From assembly GCF_014595995.2 (NCBI RefSeq), contig NZ_CP063989.1:1674001-1738000 (forward strand): a stretch of 64,000 bases of DNA, in the 5' to 3' direction. A model generated the notes under the pieces. It was given only the letters and a program-made list of their open reading frames with translations. It was not told where the DNA came from and made no database searches. This DNA is from Actinomyces respiraculi. Its GTDB lineage: Bacteria > Actinomycetota > Actinomycetes > Actinomycetales > Actinomycetaceae. This document shows, piece by piece, positions 34,305 to 43,649 of the stretch. Made by a program: the position numbers and the translations under genes. Every line of letters starts with the position of its first letter. Position 1 is the stretch's first letter.

Positions 34305-35054
34305 GTGAGCGCCCCCTTCCTCCTCGCCGTCTGCCGCCGCCCCGGGGCCATCGCCGACGACGAGATCACCTTCCTCGACCAGCAGACGGGCCTTACGCCC
34401 GGTCGGGGGCTCGACGTCATCCGCCTGCTCGACGACGACTGCCCGGAGCCGGACACGCTCGACCTGTCGTCCTGGGCCGGCGTGCTCATCACCGGCTCGC
34501 CCCTGTCCCTCACCGGCCCCCTGTCCGCCGACCCCGCCCACGAGCGGCTGCGCGAGCGCGTCCTGGCCCTGTCCCTGCGTCTGGTCCAGGAGGACGTGCC
34601 CACCCTGGGCCTGTGCTTCGGTCTGCAGTCCATCGTCCTGGCGCTGGGCGGCAGCCTGCGCGACGACGTCGGCGAGGAGCTCCAGGCACCCGTCATGACT
34701 CTGACCGACACCGGCGCCGAGGACCCGCTCACCGCTCCCCTGGCCCCGAGCTTCAGGGCCTACGTCGGGCACTCGCACTCGGTGACCAGCCTGCCCGGCG
34801 GGGGTGTCGTCCTGGCCACGGGCGCACACTGCCCCATCCAGATGGGCCGCTGGGGACGCCATGTCTATGGCACCCAGTTCCATCCCGAGATCACCACGGC
34901 CGGGATGCGCATACGCATCGACACCTACGGCGACGCCTACTACCCCGCCCATGAGCGCGCCGCCGTCATCGAGCGCTGCGACGCCGCGGACGTGCGCCCT
35001 GCCAACCGCATCGTCAGCGGCTTCGTCCAGCGCTACCGCGAGGACACCCCATGA
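34305..35054 (+). CDS. Class I glutamine amidotransferase-like protein
   Basis: 249-aa single-domain GATase, related to the glutaminase part of GMP synthase and to stand-alone GATase1 proteins. The triad is visible: nucleophile Cys in TLGLCFGLQS and His with Glu in GTQFHPEIT. It may release glutamine ammonia or hydrolyse gamma-glutamyl bonds. Its stop overlaps the start of the downstream carboxylate-amine ligase by ATGA, which suggests a joint role in gamma-glutamyl or peptide-like metabolism; this is inference. Confidence 0.83.
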   Translation: MSAPFLLAVCRRPGAIADDEITFLDQQTGLTPGRGLDVIRLLDDDCPEPDTLDLSSWAGVLITGSPLSLTGPLSADPAHERLRERVLALSLRLVQEDVPTLGLCFGLQSIVLALGGSLRDDVGEELQAPVMTLTDTGAEDPLTAPLAPSFRAYVGHSHSVTSLPGGGVVLATGAHCPIQMGRWGRHVYGTQFHPEITTAGMRIRIDTYGDAYYPAHERAAVIERCDAADVRPANRIVSGFVQRYREDTP

Positions 35055-36214
35055 GTATCGTCTTCGCGCGCTCACCGCGCTCGAGCGTCGGCGTCGAGTG
35101 GGAGCTGCAGGTGGTCGACCCGGCCACCGGCCGCCTGGCCCCCCTCGGCCCCGACGTCCTCGGCGAGCTCCACGCGGCCGAGACCTCGGGCGCCGAGCGC
35201 GTCCACAAGGAGATGCACCGCTGCATGATCGAGCTTGTCTCGGCCCGGCGCACCCGGGTCCCTGACGCGCTCGGGGACCTGGCCGCCTCCCTCGAGCTCG
35301 TCACCCCCGCCTTCGCCGCCCACGGTGCCGCGCTCACCGGCGCGGGCACCCACCCCTTCGAGAACCCGGCGGAGCACGAGGTCACCTGCACGCCCCGCTA
35401 CGTCGAGCTCGTCGAGCGCACGCGCTGGTGGGGGCGCCAGATGCTCATCTTCGGCACTCACGTGCACGTCGGCGTCGACGACGTCGACCGGGCCGTGCCG
35501 ATCCTCACCCACATGGCCACCTACATCGGCCACCTTCAGGCCGTGGCCGCCTCCTCCCCCACGTGGGCCGGGCAGGAGACCGGCTACGCGGACAACCGCG
35601 CCATGATGTTCCAGCAGCTGCCGACGGCGGGCCTGCCCGAGCCCCTGAGCACCTGGCAGGACTTCGAGGACTGCGCGCGTGACCTGCGCCAGGCCGGGGC
35701 GATCCGCGAGGTCAACGAGCTGCGCTGGGACGTGCGCCCGGCCCCCGCCTTCGGGACGGTCGAGGTGCGCGCCTGCGACGCCTCCTCCAACCTCGCCGAG
35801 GTGGGTGCCGTCGCCGCGCTCGTGCACTGCCTGGTCGAGGAGGCCGCGCGCATCCTCGACGCCGGGAGAGCGCTGCGCCGCATGCCCCGCTGGCTGCTGG
35901 CGGCCAACAAGTGGTACTCGGCGCGCTACGGTCTTGACGCCGCACTCGTTGAGGAGGCCGGGGCGGACCCGGTGCCGCTGCGCGAGTCGCTGCCCGGGCT
36001 CCTGGCGCGGCTGGCGCCCATCGCCGAGGATCTCGGCTGCGAGGCCGAGCTGGCGTGGGCGGGCACGGTGCTTGAGGTCGGCAACGGCTCCGAGCGTCAG
36101 CTGGCCGTGGCGCGCTCCGCCGAGGCGCGTGGTGCGGACCCGGGGCTCGCCGTCGTCCATCACCTGCTGGCAGAGACCACCGCGGCCGTGCCTCTGGCCC
36201 CGGAGCGCGCCTGA
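35051..36214 (+). CDS. Glutamate-cysteine ligase family 2 protein (YbdK-type carboxylate-amine ligase)
   Basis: 387-aa ATP-dependent ligase of the GCS2 family: N-terminal SSVGVEWELQVVDPATG with the metal/ATP acidic residues, KEMHRCMIELVS, GAGTHPFENP, FGTHVHVGVDD, LRWDVRPAPAFGTVEVRACD. Members join glutamate to cysteine or other amines; true function in actinobacteria without mycothiol-linked genes nearby is uncertain. Translationally coupled to the GATase. Full length for the family. Confidence 0.86.
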   Translation: MSIVFARSPRSSVGVEWELQVVDPATGRLAPLGPDVLGELHAAETSGAERVHKEMHRCMIELVSARRTRVPDALGDLAASLELVTPAFAAHGAALTGAGTHPFENPAEHEVTCTPRYVELVERTRWWGRQMLIFGTHVHVGVDDVDRAVPILTHMATYIGHLQAVAASSPTWAGQETGYADNRAMMFQQLPTAGLPEPLSTWQDFEDCARDLRQAGAIREVNELRWDVRPAPAFGTVEVRACDASSNLAEVGAVAALVHCLVEEAARILDAGRALRRMPRWLLAANKWYSARYGLDAALVEEAGADPVPLRESLPGLLARLAPIAEDLGCEAELAWAGTVLEVGNGSERQLAVARSAEARGADPGLAVVHHLLAETTAAVPLAPERA

Positions 36215-36227
36215 GCGCTGGGCCCGG

Positions 36228-36247
36228 CGGACCCGGTGCTGGGTCCG
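36228..36247. terminator. Short hairpin between convergent genes
   Basis: 7-bp inverted repeat (36228-36234 with 36241-36247) with a 6-nt loop, between the ligase gene and uppS, which converge. Weak on its own. Confidence 0.35.
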
Positions 36248-36249
36248 GC

Positions 36250-37077
36250 TCAGGCGGTCACGCCCGGCCCGTGCGGCGTACCCGCACCTGTCACGACGTC
36301 GACGGCTCCCCCGAAGCGGCGCTCACGGTGGGCGTAGGCCTCGACGGCGTGCCACAGCCGGGTGCGGTCGAACTCCGGCCATGGCAGGTCGGAGAAGTAC
36401 AGCTCGGCGTAAGCCGACTCCCACATGAGGAAGTTGCTCGTGCGCTGCTCCCCGCCGGTACGGATCAACAGGTCGACGTCGCGCATCGACGGCGAGTACA
36501 GGTAGCGCTGGATTGTGCGCTCGTTGACGGACGACGCCGTGATCCGGCCCGCCTCGACATCGGCCGCAAGTGCCCGGGCGGCGTCGGCGATCTCCGCCCG
36601 CCCGCCGTAGTTGAGGCACATGTTGAGCACGAGCGTCTCGTTGCCGGCCGTGATCCGCTCGGAACGACGAAGCTCGGACAGCACGGAGCGCCACAGGCGC
36701 GGCTCGCGCCCCACCCAGTTCACGCGCACGCCCCAGGCGAGCAGGTCGTCGGTCTGGGCGCGCAGGACCTCGCGGGTGAAGCCCATGAGGAAGCGGACCT
36801 CGGCCGGGGATCGCCGCCAGTTCTCCGTGGAGAAGGCGTAGACGCTCAGCTCCTTGATCCCGATCTCGACGGCGCCCGCGACGACATCCATCATCGTGGA
36901 CTCGCCCACCCGGTGCCCCTCGGTGCGCGGCAGCCCGCGGCTGTTGGCCCAGCGTCCGTTGCCGTCCATGACGCAGGCGACGTGGCCGGGCACACTGGCG
37001 GGCGCCAGGGGCGGGGGCGTCAGCCCCTCGCGGTGCAGGGGGACGGTCTCGTACACGGCGGTGCTCTTGGCGGCCAT
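36250..37077 (-). CDS. uppS: Isoprenyl transferase (undecaprenyl/decaprenyl diphosphate synthase)
   Basis: Cytoplasmic cis-prenyltransferase making the lipid carrier for cell-wall synthesis, 275 aa. Motifs: HVACVMDGNGRWANSRGLPRTEGHR (catalytic Asp and substrate loop), VYAFSTENWRRSP, LNYGGRAEI and the C-terminal DLLIRTGGEQRTSNFLMWESAYAELYF. The frame is open 90 codons further, but that part is antisense-like RecO overlap; ATG 37077 gives a normal N-terminus and falls three bases after the recO stop. Sits in the conserved actinobacterial recO-uppS pair. Confidence 0.94.
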   Translation of the reverse strand: MAAKSTAVYETVPLHREGLTPPPLAPASVPGHVACVMDGNGRWANSRGLPRTEGHRVGESTMMDVVAGAVEIGIKELSVYAFSTENWRRSPAEVRFLMGFTREVLRAQTDDLLAWGVRVNWVGREPRLWRSVLSELRRSERITAGNETLVLNMCLNYGGRAEIADAARALAADVEAGRITASSVNERTIQRYLYSPSMRDVDLLIRTGGEQRTSNFLMWESAYAELYFSDLPWPEFDRTRLWHAVEAYAHRERRFGGAVDVVTGAGTPHGPGVTA

Positions 37078-37079
37078 CG

Positions 37080-37829
37080 TCAGACCCTTTCGACGAGGGA
37101 GAGGGAGCGCAGGCGGCGCTCCACGTGCCAGGTCACGTATGCCGAGACCAGGCCGGAGGCTTGGGCACGCTCGCGGTCGGTCGAGCGCTCCGCCACGGGC
37201 CAGTGCCCGGACAGGAGTGCGCCGAGCAGCACCATGGTGCCCGGTTCGAGCTCGACGCTGCCCGCGGGGCGGCACGAGGGGCACACGGCGCCACCGGCCT
37301 GGACGTGGAAGGCCGTGTGGGGGCCGGGGGCGCCGCACGTGGCGCACTCGAAGCAGGAGGGGGCCCAGCCGGCCAGGGCGAGGGCGCGCAGCAGGTAGGA
37401 GTCGAGGACCAGTCCGGGGGCGTGCCGACGGCGGGCCAGGGCGAACAGGGCGCCGTACAGCAGGAGGAACTGCTGGGCGGAGTCGGTGGTGCCGAGGTCG
37501 CCGTCGTCCTCGGTCAGGCGCTCGGCGGTCTCGACCATGGTGGAGGCGCAGGTGAAGACGGCGTAGTCGTCGGTGATGTCACGCGCGAAGGGCTCAATGG
37601 TCTCCACCTGGGTGACGACGTCGAGGGTGCGGCCCTGGTGGAGCTGGATGTCGATCATGGAGAAGGGCTCGAGGCGGGCGCCGAAACGGGAGGTGGTGCG
37701 GCGCACGCCCTTGGCGACGGCGCGGACCTGCCCGTGGGTGCGGGTGAGCAGGACGATGATGCGGTCCGCCTCGCCCAGCGTGTAGGTGCGCAGGACGAGG
37801 GCCTCGTCGCGGTAGAGCTTGCTGGGCAC
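37080..37829 (-). CDS. recO: DNA repair protein RecO
   Basis: Recombination mediator that helps load RecA in the RecFOR pathway, 249 aa. N-terminal OB fold ([27 protein letters not shown], then [20 protein letters not shown]), a helical core and a four-cysteine zinc module ([13 protein letters not shown] and VCPSCRP). GTG start ([11 protein letters not shown]) conforms to the family. Followed by uppS with a few bases between. Confidence 0.93.
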   Translation of the reverse strand: MPSKLYRDEALVLRTYTLGEADRIIVLLTRTHGQVRAVAKGVRRTTSRFGARLEPFSMIDIQLHQGRTLDVVTQVETIEPFARDITDDYAVFTCASTMVETAERLTEDDGDLGTTDSAQQFLLLYGALFALARRRHAPGLVLDSYLLRALALAGWAPSCFECATCGAPGPHTAFHVQAGGAVCPSCRPAGSVELEPGTMVLLGALLSGHWPVAERSTDRERAQASGLVSAYVTWHVERRLRSLSLVERV

Positions 37830-37901
37830 GGCCGCAGTCTCTCACGCGCCGCGCCACCCGGGGGCGAGGCGGGCCGCCGCGCCGTCGCGCCCAGAAACCC
37901 T

Positions 37902-37957
37902 CTCGGCCCGGTCTTGCGCCCTCGAACTGCCAGGATGAGGTGCAAGGCCGGGCCGAG
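37902..37957. terminator. Long-stem terminator after putA
   Basis: 16-bp stem (37902-37917 with 42-57 of the 37900s, one G-T wobble) closing a 24-nt loop, located immediately after the putA stop on the minus strand and before recO. It isolates putA from the recO-uppS pair. Confidence 0.75.
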
Positions 37958-37962
37958 GGCGC

Positions 37963-40900
37963 TCAGATGAGGCCGGCGGCGAGGTCGAGGGGTGTGCCGA
38001 AGCGGTGGTTGGTGATCGCGACGGACTGCTCGCGCAGGAAGGGCAGGAGCTCCGTGTGCGGGCAGGGGGTGACTGCCCCCGTGTAGAGGGCGACGTCGGG
38101 ACTGCCGATGGTCAACGACGTCGCCTCCTCCCAGACGGAGGCCTCGGGGACGCCGCGCGGGGCGAGGATGCGCACGCGCGTGCCCAAGGCGTGAGAGGTG
38201 CCCAGGTCCGCCAGGCGGGCGGACCACACGCCCTCGGGCTCCAGCGCCACGCGCACGCCCGCCGCCTGAGCTGCGGCGGTCAGGCCCGCCTGCAGCGGCG
38301 CCTCCACGGAGAGCTCCACGTCGGAGCCCGCGAGCACGCCCGCGGCGAGGACACGCACGAGGTCGACCGTCTCCACGCCACGCACGGAGCGCACGATGAC
38401 GGGGGTGGGCCGGTAGCGCAGGATATTGCGCTCGCAGACCAGCCCCGTGACATCGAGCGCCCGGCCGTAGCGCTCCTGCCAGGCGGCGGCGTCTGCGACG
38501 AGGGCGCGGCGCAGCCAGGCGGCGTCGGCGCGGACGAGCTCGTGGCGCACAGCCTCGAAGAGCCCCGCGACGCGCTCATCGACGTCGGACAGTGAGCCGC
38601 TCTCGGCCTCCGCCTCGGCGCCCTCCGCCGGGGAGACCTCCCCCAGGCCGAGCAGGTAGGAGGGGCCGCCGGCCTTCGTGGTGGCGCCGATGGCGGAGCG
38701 CTTCCAGCCGCCGAAGGGCTGGCGCCGCACGATGGCGCCGGTGATGCCACGGTTGACGTAGAGGTTGCCGGCCTCGATCCCGTCGAGCCACTGGGCGAGC
38801 TCGGCGGGGTCGAGGGTCTGCAGCCCGGAGGTCAGCCCGTAGTCGACGGCGTTGACCACCTCGATCGCCTCGGCGAGCGTATCCACCCTCATGATGCCGA
38901 TGACCGGCGCGAAGTACTCGGTGAGGTGATACTCGCTGCCGGGGGCCACACCGGCGCGGACGCCGGGGCGCCACAGGCCCCCGCCCAGATGCTTGGGGGC
39001 GAGCACCCAGTGCTCCCCGCGCCCCAGGGTGGTCAGCCCCCGCCGCGCCTTGGGGTCGTCCGGGACGACGACGGGCCCCACCTGGGAGTCCAGGTGCTCC
39101 GGCCCTTTGACCCGCAGGGAGGCGGTGGCGTCGACGAGCTGGCGGGCGATGCGCTCCGACCGGCCCGCCGAGCCGACGAGCACGAGGAGGGAAGCGGCCG
39201 AGCACTTCTGGCCGGCGTGCCCGAAGGCCGAGGCGACGGCGTCGCGCACGGCGAGGTCGGGATCGGCCGAGGGGGTGATGATGATGGCGTTCTTGCCGCT
39301 GGTCTCCCCCAGGAGGCGCATGGAGGGCTTCCAGGAGCGGAAGAGGCGGGCGGTGTCGTAGGAGCCGGTGAGGATGACGCGCTCGACGCCCTCATGGGTG
39401 ACGAGGTGTTGGGAGACATCACCATCCTCGATGGGGGCGAGCATGAGGACGTCCTGCGGCACCCCGGCGGCGTGGAGGGCGCGCACGATCTCGGCGCCGC
39501 AGCGGCGGGCGGGAGGGGCGGGCTTGAGGACGACGGCGCTGCCCACGGCCAGGGCGGCCACGACTCCCCCGGTGGGGATGGCCAGTGGGAAGTTCCAGGG
39601 CGAGGCGACGACGCTCACCCGCGCGGGGGTGAAGCGGGCGCCGGTGAGGTAGTCGGGATCGGCCAGCTCCAGGGCCATCCGCGCGTAGTGGCGGCAGAAG
39701 TCGATGGCCTCGCTGACCTCTGGGTCGGACTGGTCGATGGTCTTGCCGGTCTCGGCGGCGGCCACTTCGATGAGCTCGGCCCGGCGGGAGGCGAGGATGT
39801 CCCCGGCATGGTCGATGATGGCGGCGCGCTCTGCGGCGGGTCGGGCCGCCCAGGCCCTCTGCGCGCTCGTGAGTCCGGCGATGGCGCTGTCCACATCCTC
39901 GACGGTGGCCAGGAGGGCCTCGCCGGAGCGCACGTCGTCGATGCCGCGCTTCGAGCCGGGGATGGCGGCGGCGATGCGGCGCGCCCATTCGCGGTTGGCG
40001 GGCAGGGCGGGGTCGGAGTCGGGGGCGGGGGCGTACTCGGGCAGGGGACCCGGGGCGGGCGGCCCGGCAACGGGGGCTCCCTGCTCGGCGAGGCGGTCCT
40101 GGGCGCGGCGAGGCGCGGGCACGGGGGCACCGGGGTCGAGGTCGGCAAGGGCATCGAGGAAGCGCTGCTGCTCGCGAGCGAAGACGACGGGGTCGGAGGC
40201 GAGGTCGAAGACGCCCGACATGAAGTTCTCGGGGGCGGCGTTCTCCTCGAGACGGCGCACGAGGTAGGAGATGGCGACGTCGAACTCGCCGGGGTCCACC
40301 ACGGGCACGTACAGGAGGAGCTGGCCGACGTCGCGGCGCACGACCTCGGCGATGCCGGGGGCCATGCCGGAGAGCATCTCGAACTCGACGTCGTCCTGGG
40401 CGCCGCGGGCCTCGCGCAGCTCGTAGGCGAAGGCGACGTCGAAGAGGTTCTGGCCGGCTACGCCCAGGCGGACGTTGGCCAGGCGCTCAGGCGTCATGGC
40501 CCACTGAAGCATCCGCTTGTAGTTGGTGTCGGTGGCCTGCTTGCTGGGCCAGGTGACCAGCTCCCAGCCGTGGATCTCGGCGTCGACGCGCTCCATGGAC
40601 AGGTTGGCGCCCTTGACGATGCGGACCTTGACCCGGCTTCCGCCGGAGGCGACGCGGGCGGCGGCCCAGTCCTGGAGGCGCTCCATGGCGGCCAGGGAGT
40701 CGGGCAGGTAGGCCTGCAGGACGATGCCCGCCTCGTAGCCTCGCAGGTCAGGTTGATCGAGGATGGCGGTGAAGACCTCGATGGTCAGATCGAGGTCCTT
40801 GTAGTCCTCCATGTCGAGGTTGAGGAAGGTGCCGTGGTCGCGGGCGGTGCGGTACAGGGGTGTGAGGGCCTCGACGCCGTGGGCGACGACCTCCTCGTGT

Positions 40901-41514
40901 CCCCAGGGGTTGTGGGGGCCGGTGACGGCGGAGACCTTGACGGAGGCGTAGTCGACGTCGTCGCGCGTGACGAGTCCTGTGACCGCGGCGAGGCGCCGCT
41001 CGGCCTCCTTCTCCCCCAGGACGGCCTCGCCCAGGAGGTTGACGTTGAGGCGGTTGCCGCCCTCGCGCAGGCGGGCGAGCGCGGGTCCGAGATTGGCCTC
41101 GGTGGCGTCGACGACGAGGTCGCCGACGAGCTCGCGGAAGGTGCGGCGGGCGATCCTGGCGGAGGTGCGCGGGGCGAGGCGCGCAACGCGCCCGCCGACG
41201 CCGGTGGCGGCACCGAGCAGCCTCGGCAGGAAGCTGGTGCGCCTGGCGGCCAGGCGGGCGAGCGCGGCCCCGGCGACGTCGAGGTCGGTGGGGCGCACGA
41301 CGTCGTCGGTGAAGCGGGTGATGAACTCGAGGCCATCGGGGTCGGCGAGGATGCCGGCCAGGAGGGAGGCACTGCGCGGGACGGGCTCGTGGGCGGAGGC
41401 GTCGGCCCAGCGGCGGGCTCGGGCGGTGGCACGCTGGCCGACGGCCCACAGGTCGTCGGGGCAGGCGCGGGTGTGGGCGGGGCTCGTCGGGGTGGGGCTG
41501 TCCTGGGTCGCCAT
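37963..41514 (-). CDS. putA: Bifunctional proline dehydrogenase / L-glutamate gamma-semialdehyde dehydrogenase
   Basis: Oxidises proline to glutamate in two steps; 1183 aa. The FAD-dependent PRODH barrel occupies about 45-480 (NRLNVNLLGEAVLGEKEA, TFLNLDMEDYKDLDLT, VKVRIVKGANLSMER, GVAGQNLFDVAFA). The aldehyde dehydrogenase domain spans about 560-1020, with VSVVASPWNFPLAIPTGG, general base Glu in LLGETSGKNA (about 736) and catalytic Cys in GHAGQKCSAAS (about 770). A C-terminal part of about 150 residues resembles a degenerate extra domain. No N-terminal DNA-binding domain. Inserted between leuA and recO, genes usually close together in actinobacteria. Confidence 0.93.
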   Translation of the reverse strand: MATQDSPTPTSPAHTRACPDDLWAVGQRATARARRWADASAHEPVPRSASLLAGILADPDGLEFITRFTDDVVRPTDLDVAGAALARLAARRTSFLPRLLGAATGVGGRVARLAPRTSARIARRTFRELVGDLVVDATEANLGPALARLREGGNRLNVNLLGEAVLGEKEAERRLAAVTGLVTRDDVDYASVKVSAVTGPHNPWGHEEVVAHGVEALTPLYRTARDHGTFLNLDMEDYKDLDLTIEVFTAILDQPDLRGYEAGIVLQAYLPDSLAAMERLQDWAAARVASGGSRVKVRIVKGANLSMERVDAEIHGWELVTWPSKQATDTNYKRMLQWAMTPERLANVRLGVAGQNLFDVAFAYELREARGAQDDVEFEMLSGMAPGIAEVVRRDVGQLLLYVPVVDPGEFDVAISYLVRRLEENAAPENFMSGVFDLASDPVVFAREQQRFLDALADLDPGAPVPAPRRAQDRLAEQGAPVAGPPAPGPLPEYAPAPDSDPALPANREWARRIAAAIPGSKRGIDDVRSGEALLATVEDVDSAIAGLTSAQRAWAARPAAERAAIIDHAGDILASRRAELIEVAAAETGKTIDQSDPEVSEAIDFCRHYARMALELADPDYLTGARFTPARVSVVASPWNFPLAIPTGGVVAALAVGSAVVLKPAPPARRCGAEIVRALHAAGVPQDVLMLAPIEDGDVSQHLVTHEGVERVILTGSYDTARLFRSWKPSMRLLGETSGKNAIIITPSADPDLAVRDAVASAFGHAGQKCSAASLLVLVGSAGRSERIARQLVDATASLRVKGPEHLDSQVGPVVVPDDPKARRGLTTLGRGEHWVLAPKHLGGGLWRPGVRAGVAPGSEYHLTEYFAPVIGIMRVDTLAEAIEVVNAVDYGLTSGLQTLDPAELAQWLDGIEAGNLYVNRGITGAIVRRQPFGGWKRSAIGATTKAGGPSYLLGLGEVSPAEGAEAEAESGSLSDVDERVAGLFEAVRHELVRADAAWLRRALVADAAAWQERYGRALDVTGLVCERNILRYRPTPVIVRSVRGVETVDLVRVLAAGVLAGSDVELSVEAPLQAGLTAAAQAAGVRVALEPEGVWSARLADLGTSHALGTRVRILAPRGVPEASVWEEATSLTIGSPDVALYTGAVTPCPHTELLPFLREQSVAITNHRFGTPLDLAAGLI

Positions 41515-41570
41515 ATGCGGCTCGCTCTCACTCGATGATCAGGGACAGATCCGAGTGTGCGACACAACGC

Positions 41571-41605
41571 CGCGACGCGCAGGACTTTCGGCCCTGAACG
41601 TCGCG
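41571..41605 (-). terminator. Possible leuA terminator
   Basis: 7-bp inverted repeat (41571-41577 with 41599-41605) with a partly self-complementary 21-nt loop, just after the leuA stop and before the putA start. Moderate strength. Confidence 0.35.
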
Positions 41606-41623
41606 AGTTGGGCGTCAGGGGTG

Positions 41624-43402
41624 TCAGCGCAGGGCGCGGTTGACGGCGGAGATGACGGCCTTGAAGGAGGAGGTCGTGATCGACGGGTCGATGCCCACAC
41701 CCCACAGGACCTGGCCGTTGACCTCGCACTCGACGTAGGAGGCGGCGCGCGCGTCACGGCCCTCACTCAGCGCGTGCTCGACGTAGTCGAGAATGCGCAC
41801 GCTCACGCCCGTCTGCTCCAGCGCAGTGACGAAGGCGCCGAGCGGACCGTTGCCGGAGGCGGTCAGCAGTCGACGCTCGCCGTTGTCGCGCACCGTGACC
41901 GTGAGGATCGAGTCCTCGTCGCCGGCCGAGGTGAGCGTCGCGCCCTTGAGCTCGAAGCGGCCCCAGGACTCCAGCCCCGACTCGGGCGCCTGGCGGGCGG
42001 GCAGGTACTCGTCGGCGAAGATCGACCACAGGGTGGCCGCGTCGATCTCGCCGCCATAGGTGTCCGTGTGCCGCTGGACAATGCGGGAGAACTCGATCTG
42101 GAGCCGGCGCGGCAGGTCGAGGTTGTACCTGTGCTTGAGCAGGTAGGACACGCCCCCCTTGCCGGACTGGGAGTTGACGCGCACGACGGCCTCGTAGGAG
42201 CGGCCGACGTCGTGCGGGTCGATGGGCAGGTACGGCATCACCCAGGGCACCGCCGTCTCCGCGGCCTCGCCGTCGAGCCCCTCGGCATGCGCGGCGGCGA
42301 CCGCCTCGGCCCGGGCGGCGAAGCCCTTCTTGATGGCGTCCTGGTGGGAGCCGGAGAAGGAGGTGTAGACGAGCTCACCGGCGTAGGGCGTGCGCGGAGG
42401 CACGTCCATCTGGGTGGAGGTCTCCACCACGCGGCGGACCTCGTCAATGTCCGACAGGTCGAGCATCGGGTCCACACCCTGGCTGAAGAGGTTGAGGGCC
42501 AGGGTGATGAGGTCGACGTTGCCAGTGCGCTCACCGTGACCGAAGAGGCAGCCCTCGACCCGGTCGGCACCAGCAAGCAGACCCAGCTCGGCGGCGGCGA
42601 CACCCGAGCCCCGGTCGTTGTGGTTGTGCAGCGACAGGGCGACGACGTCGCGGCGCGAGAGGTTGCGGCTCATCCACTCGATCTGGTCCGCGTACACGTT
42701 GGGGGTGGCACGCTCGACGGTGGCGGGCAAGTTGAGGATGATCTCGCGATCAGCCTCCGGCTGCCACACGTCCATGACGGCCTCGCAGACCTCGAGGGTG
42801 TAGTCGCGCTCGGTGTCGACGAAGATCTCCGGGGAGTACTCGTAGCCGAAGATGGTGTCCTCGGTCAGGACCTTCTCGGCGCGGGCCATGACCATGCGGG
42901 TGCCGGCGACGGCGAGCTCGCGCACGTCGTCCTTGCCCATGCGGAAGACGACCTCGCGAAACAGCGGGGACAGGGCGTTGTACAGGTGGACCGTGGCGCG
43001 CGGGATGCCGATGCAGGCGTCCAGGGTCCGGTCGATGAGGTCCTCGCGAGACTGGGTCAGGACGCTGATCGTCACGTCCTCGGGGATCGCGTTGTCGGCG
43101 ACGAGGGAGCGCACGAAGTCGAAGTCGGTCTGGGAGGCGGCGGGGAAGCCGATTTCGATCTCCTTGAAGCCGATGCGCACGAGCAGGTCGAACAGGGCGC
43201 GCTTGGCCTCGGGCCCCATCGGCTCGATGAGGGACTGGTTGCCATCGCGCAGGTCGGTGGACAGCCAGCGGGGTGCGCGCGTCAGACGCTTGGTGGGCCA
43301 GGTGCGGTCGGGCAGGTCGGTGACAACCGTGTCCTGGAAGGGCGCGTACTTCGTGTAGGGCATGCCGGAGGGCTGCTGGGGGGCGGGGCGGGCGGTGCGC
43401 AT
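41624..43402 (-). CDS. leuA: 2-isopropylmalate synthase
   Basis: First committed step of leucine biosynthesis, condensing acetyl-CoA with 2-oxoisovalerate; 592 aa, the long actinobacterial/fungal-type LeuA2. Catalytic barrel: [16 protein letters not shown] (metal Asp), [19 protein letters not shown] (His-x-His) and [17 protein letters not shown]. The C-terminal LeuA regulatory domain (about 440-592) binds leucine for feedback inhibition. ATG 43402 has AGGAG seven bases upstream; the frame's earlier codons overlap the attenuator. A leucine-rich leader peptide lies about 95 bp upstream. Confidence 0.95.
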   Translation of the reverse strand: MRTARPAPQQPSGMPYTKYAPFQDTVVTDLPDRTWPTKRLTRAPRWLSTDLRDGNQSLIEPMGPEAKRALFDLLVRIGFKEIEIGFPAASQTDFDFVRSLVADNAIPEDVTISVLTQSREDLIDRTLDACIGIPRATVHLYNALSPLFREVVFRMGKDDVRELAVAGTRMVMARAEKVLTEDTIFGYEYSPEIFVDTERDYTLEVCEAVMDVWQPEADREIILNLPATVERATPNVYADQIEWMSRNLSRRDVVALSLHNHNDRGSGVAAAELGLLAGADRVEGCLFGHGERTGNVDLITLALNLFSQGVDPMLDLSDIDEVRRVVETSTQMDVPPRTPYAGELVYTSFSGSHQDAIKKGFAARAEAVAAAHAEGLDGEAAETAVPWVMPYLPIDPHDVGRSYEAVVRVNSQSGKGGVSYLLKHRYNLDLPRRLQIEFSRIVQRHTDTYGGEIDAATLWSIFADEYLPARQAPESGLESWGRFELKGATLTSAGDEDSILTVTVRDNGERRLLTASGNGPLGAFVTALEQTGVSVRILDYVEHALSEGRDARAASYVECEVNGQVLWGVGIDPSITTSSFKAVISAVNRALR

Positions 43403-43451
43403 GGGCTTCTCCTGGGCGGTGTGGTGAGCGGGCGGCACGGAGCACGCCCGG

Positions 43452-43492
43452 GGGCCGGCAACACGAATCAGCCGCGGTCGGGTCGCCGGCCC
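43452..43492 (-). promoter_or_regulatory. Putative attenuator stem in the leuA leader
   Basis: Perfect 8-bp inverted repeat GGGCCGGC/GCCGGCCC (43452-43459 with 43485-43492). Its upstream arm region also contains CCGCGG that can pair with the CCGCGG inside the leader peptide coding sequence, giving two mutually exclusive foldings. No T run follows, so the output could be transcriptional or translational. Confidence 0.5.
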
Positions 43493-43494
43493 GG

Positions 43495-43530
43495 TCAGGC
43501 CCCGCCGCGGCGACTAAGCAGCAGGCTCAT
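43495..43530 (-). CDS. leuL: leuA leader peptide
   Basis: ATG 43530 begins an 11-residue peptide [11 protein letters not shown] with three leucine codons in a row (CTG CTG CTT). CTT is rare in this genome and would sharpen the response to leucine shortage. A possible -10 box TAACGT (43550-43555) lies about 20 bp upstream. Length, position before leuA and Leu cluster match leucine attenuation leaders known in actinobacteria and enterobacteria. Too short for ordinary ORF calling. Confidence 0.7.
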   Translation of the reverse strand: MSLLLSRRGGA

Positions 43531-43649
43531 GGTCGCTCGCACGGGTGCGACGTTACCGCGATCCGCCCGTCCGTGCATGATGCGTCACTCCGTGGACGCT
43601 CCGGTGGACTCCCACCTGCTGTTCCGACGACGGTGCCCCGCTCCCCTGC

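Noticed and set aside
38926..41538. 870-codon open frame on the plus strand opposite putA
   Set aside because: Antisense shadow: high GC with G/C at third positions leaves long frames open. Composition is Gly/Val/Asp/His-rich with no domain, while the minus strand has full PutA motifs.
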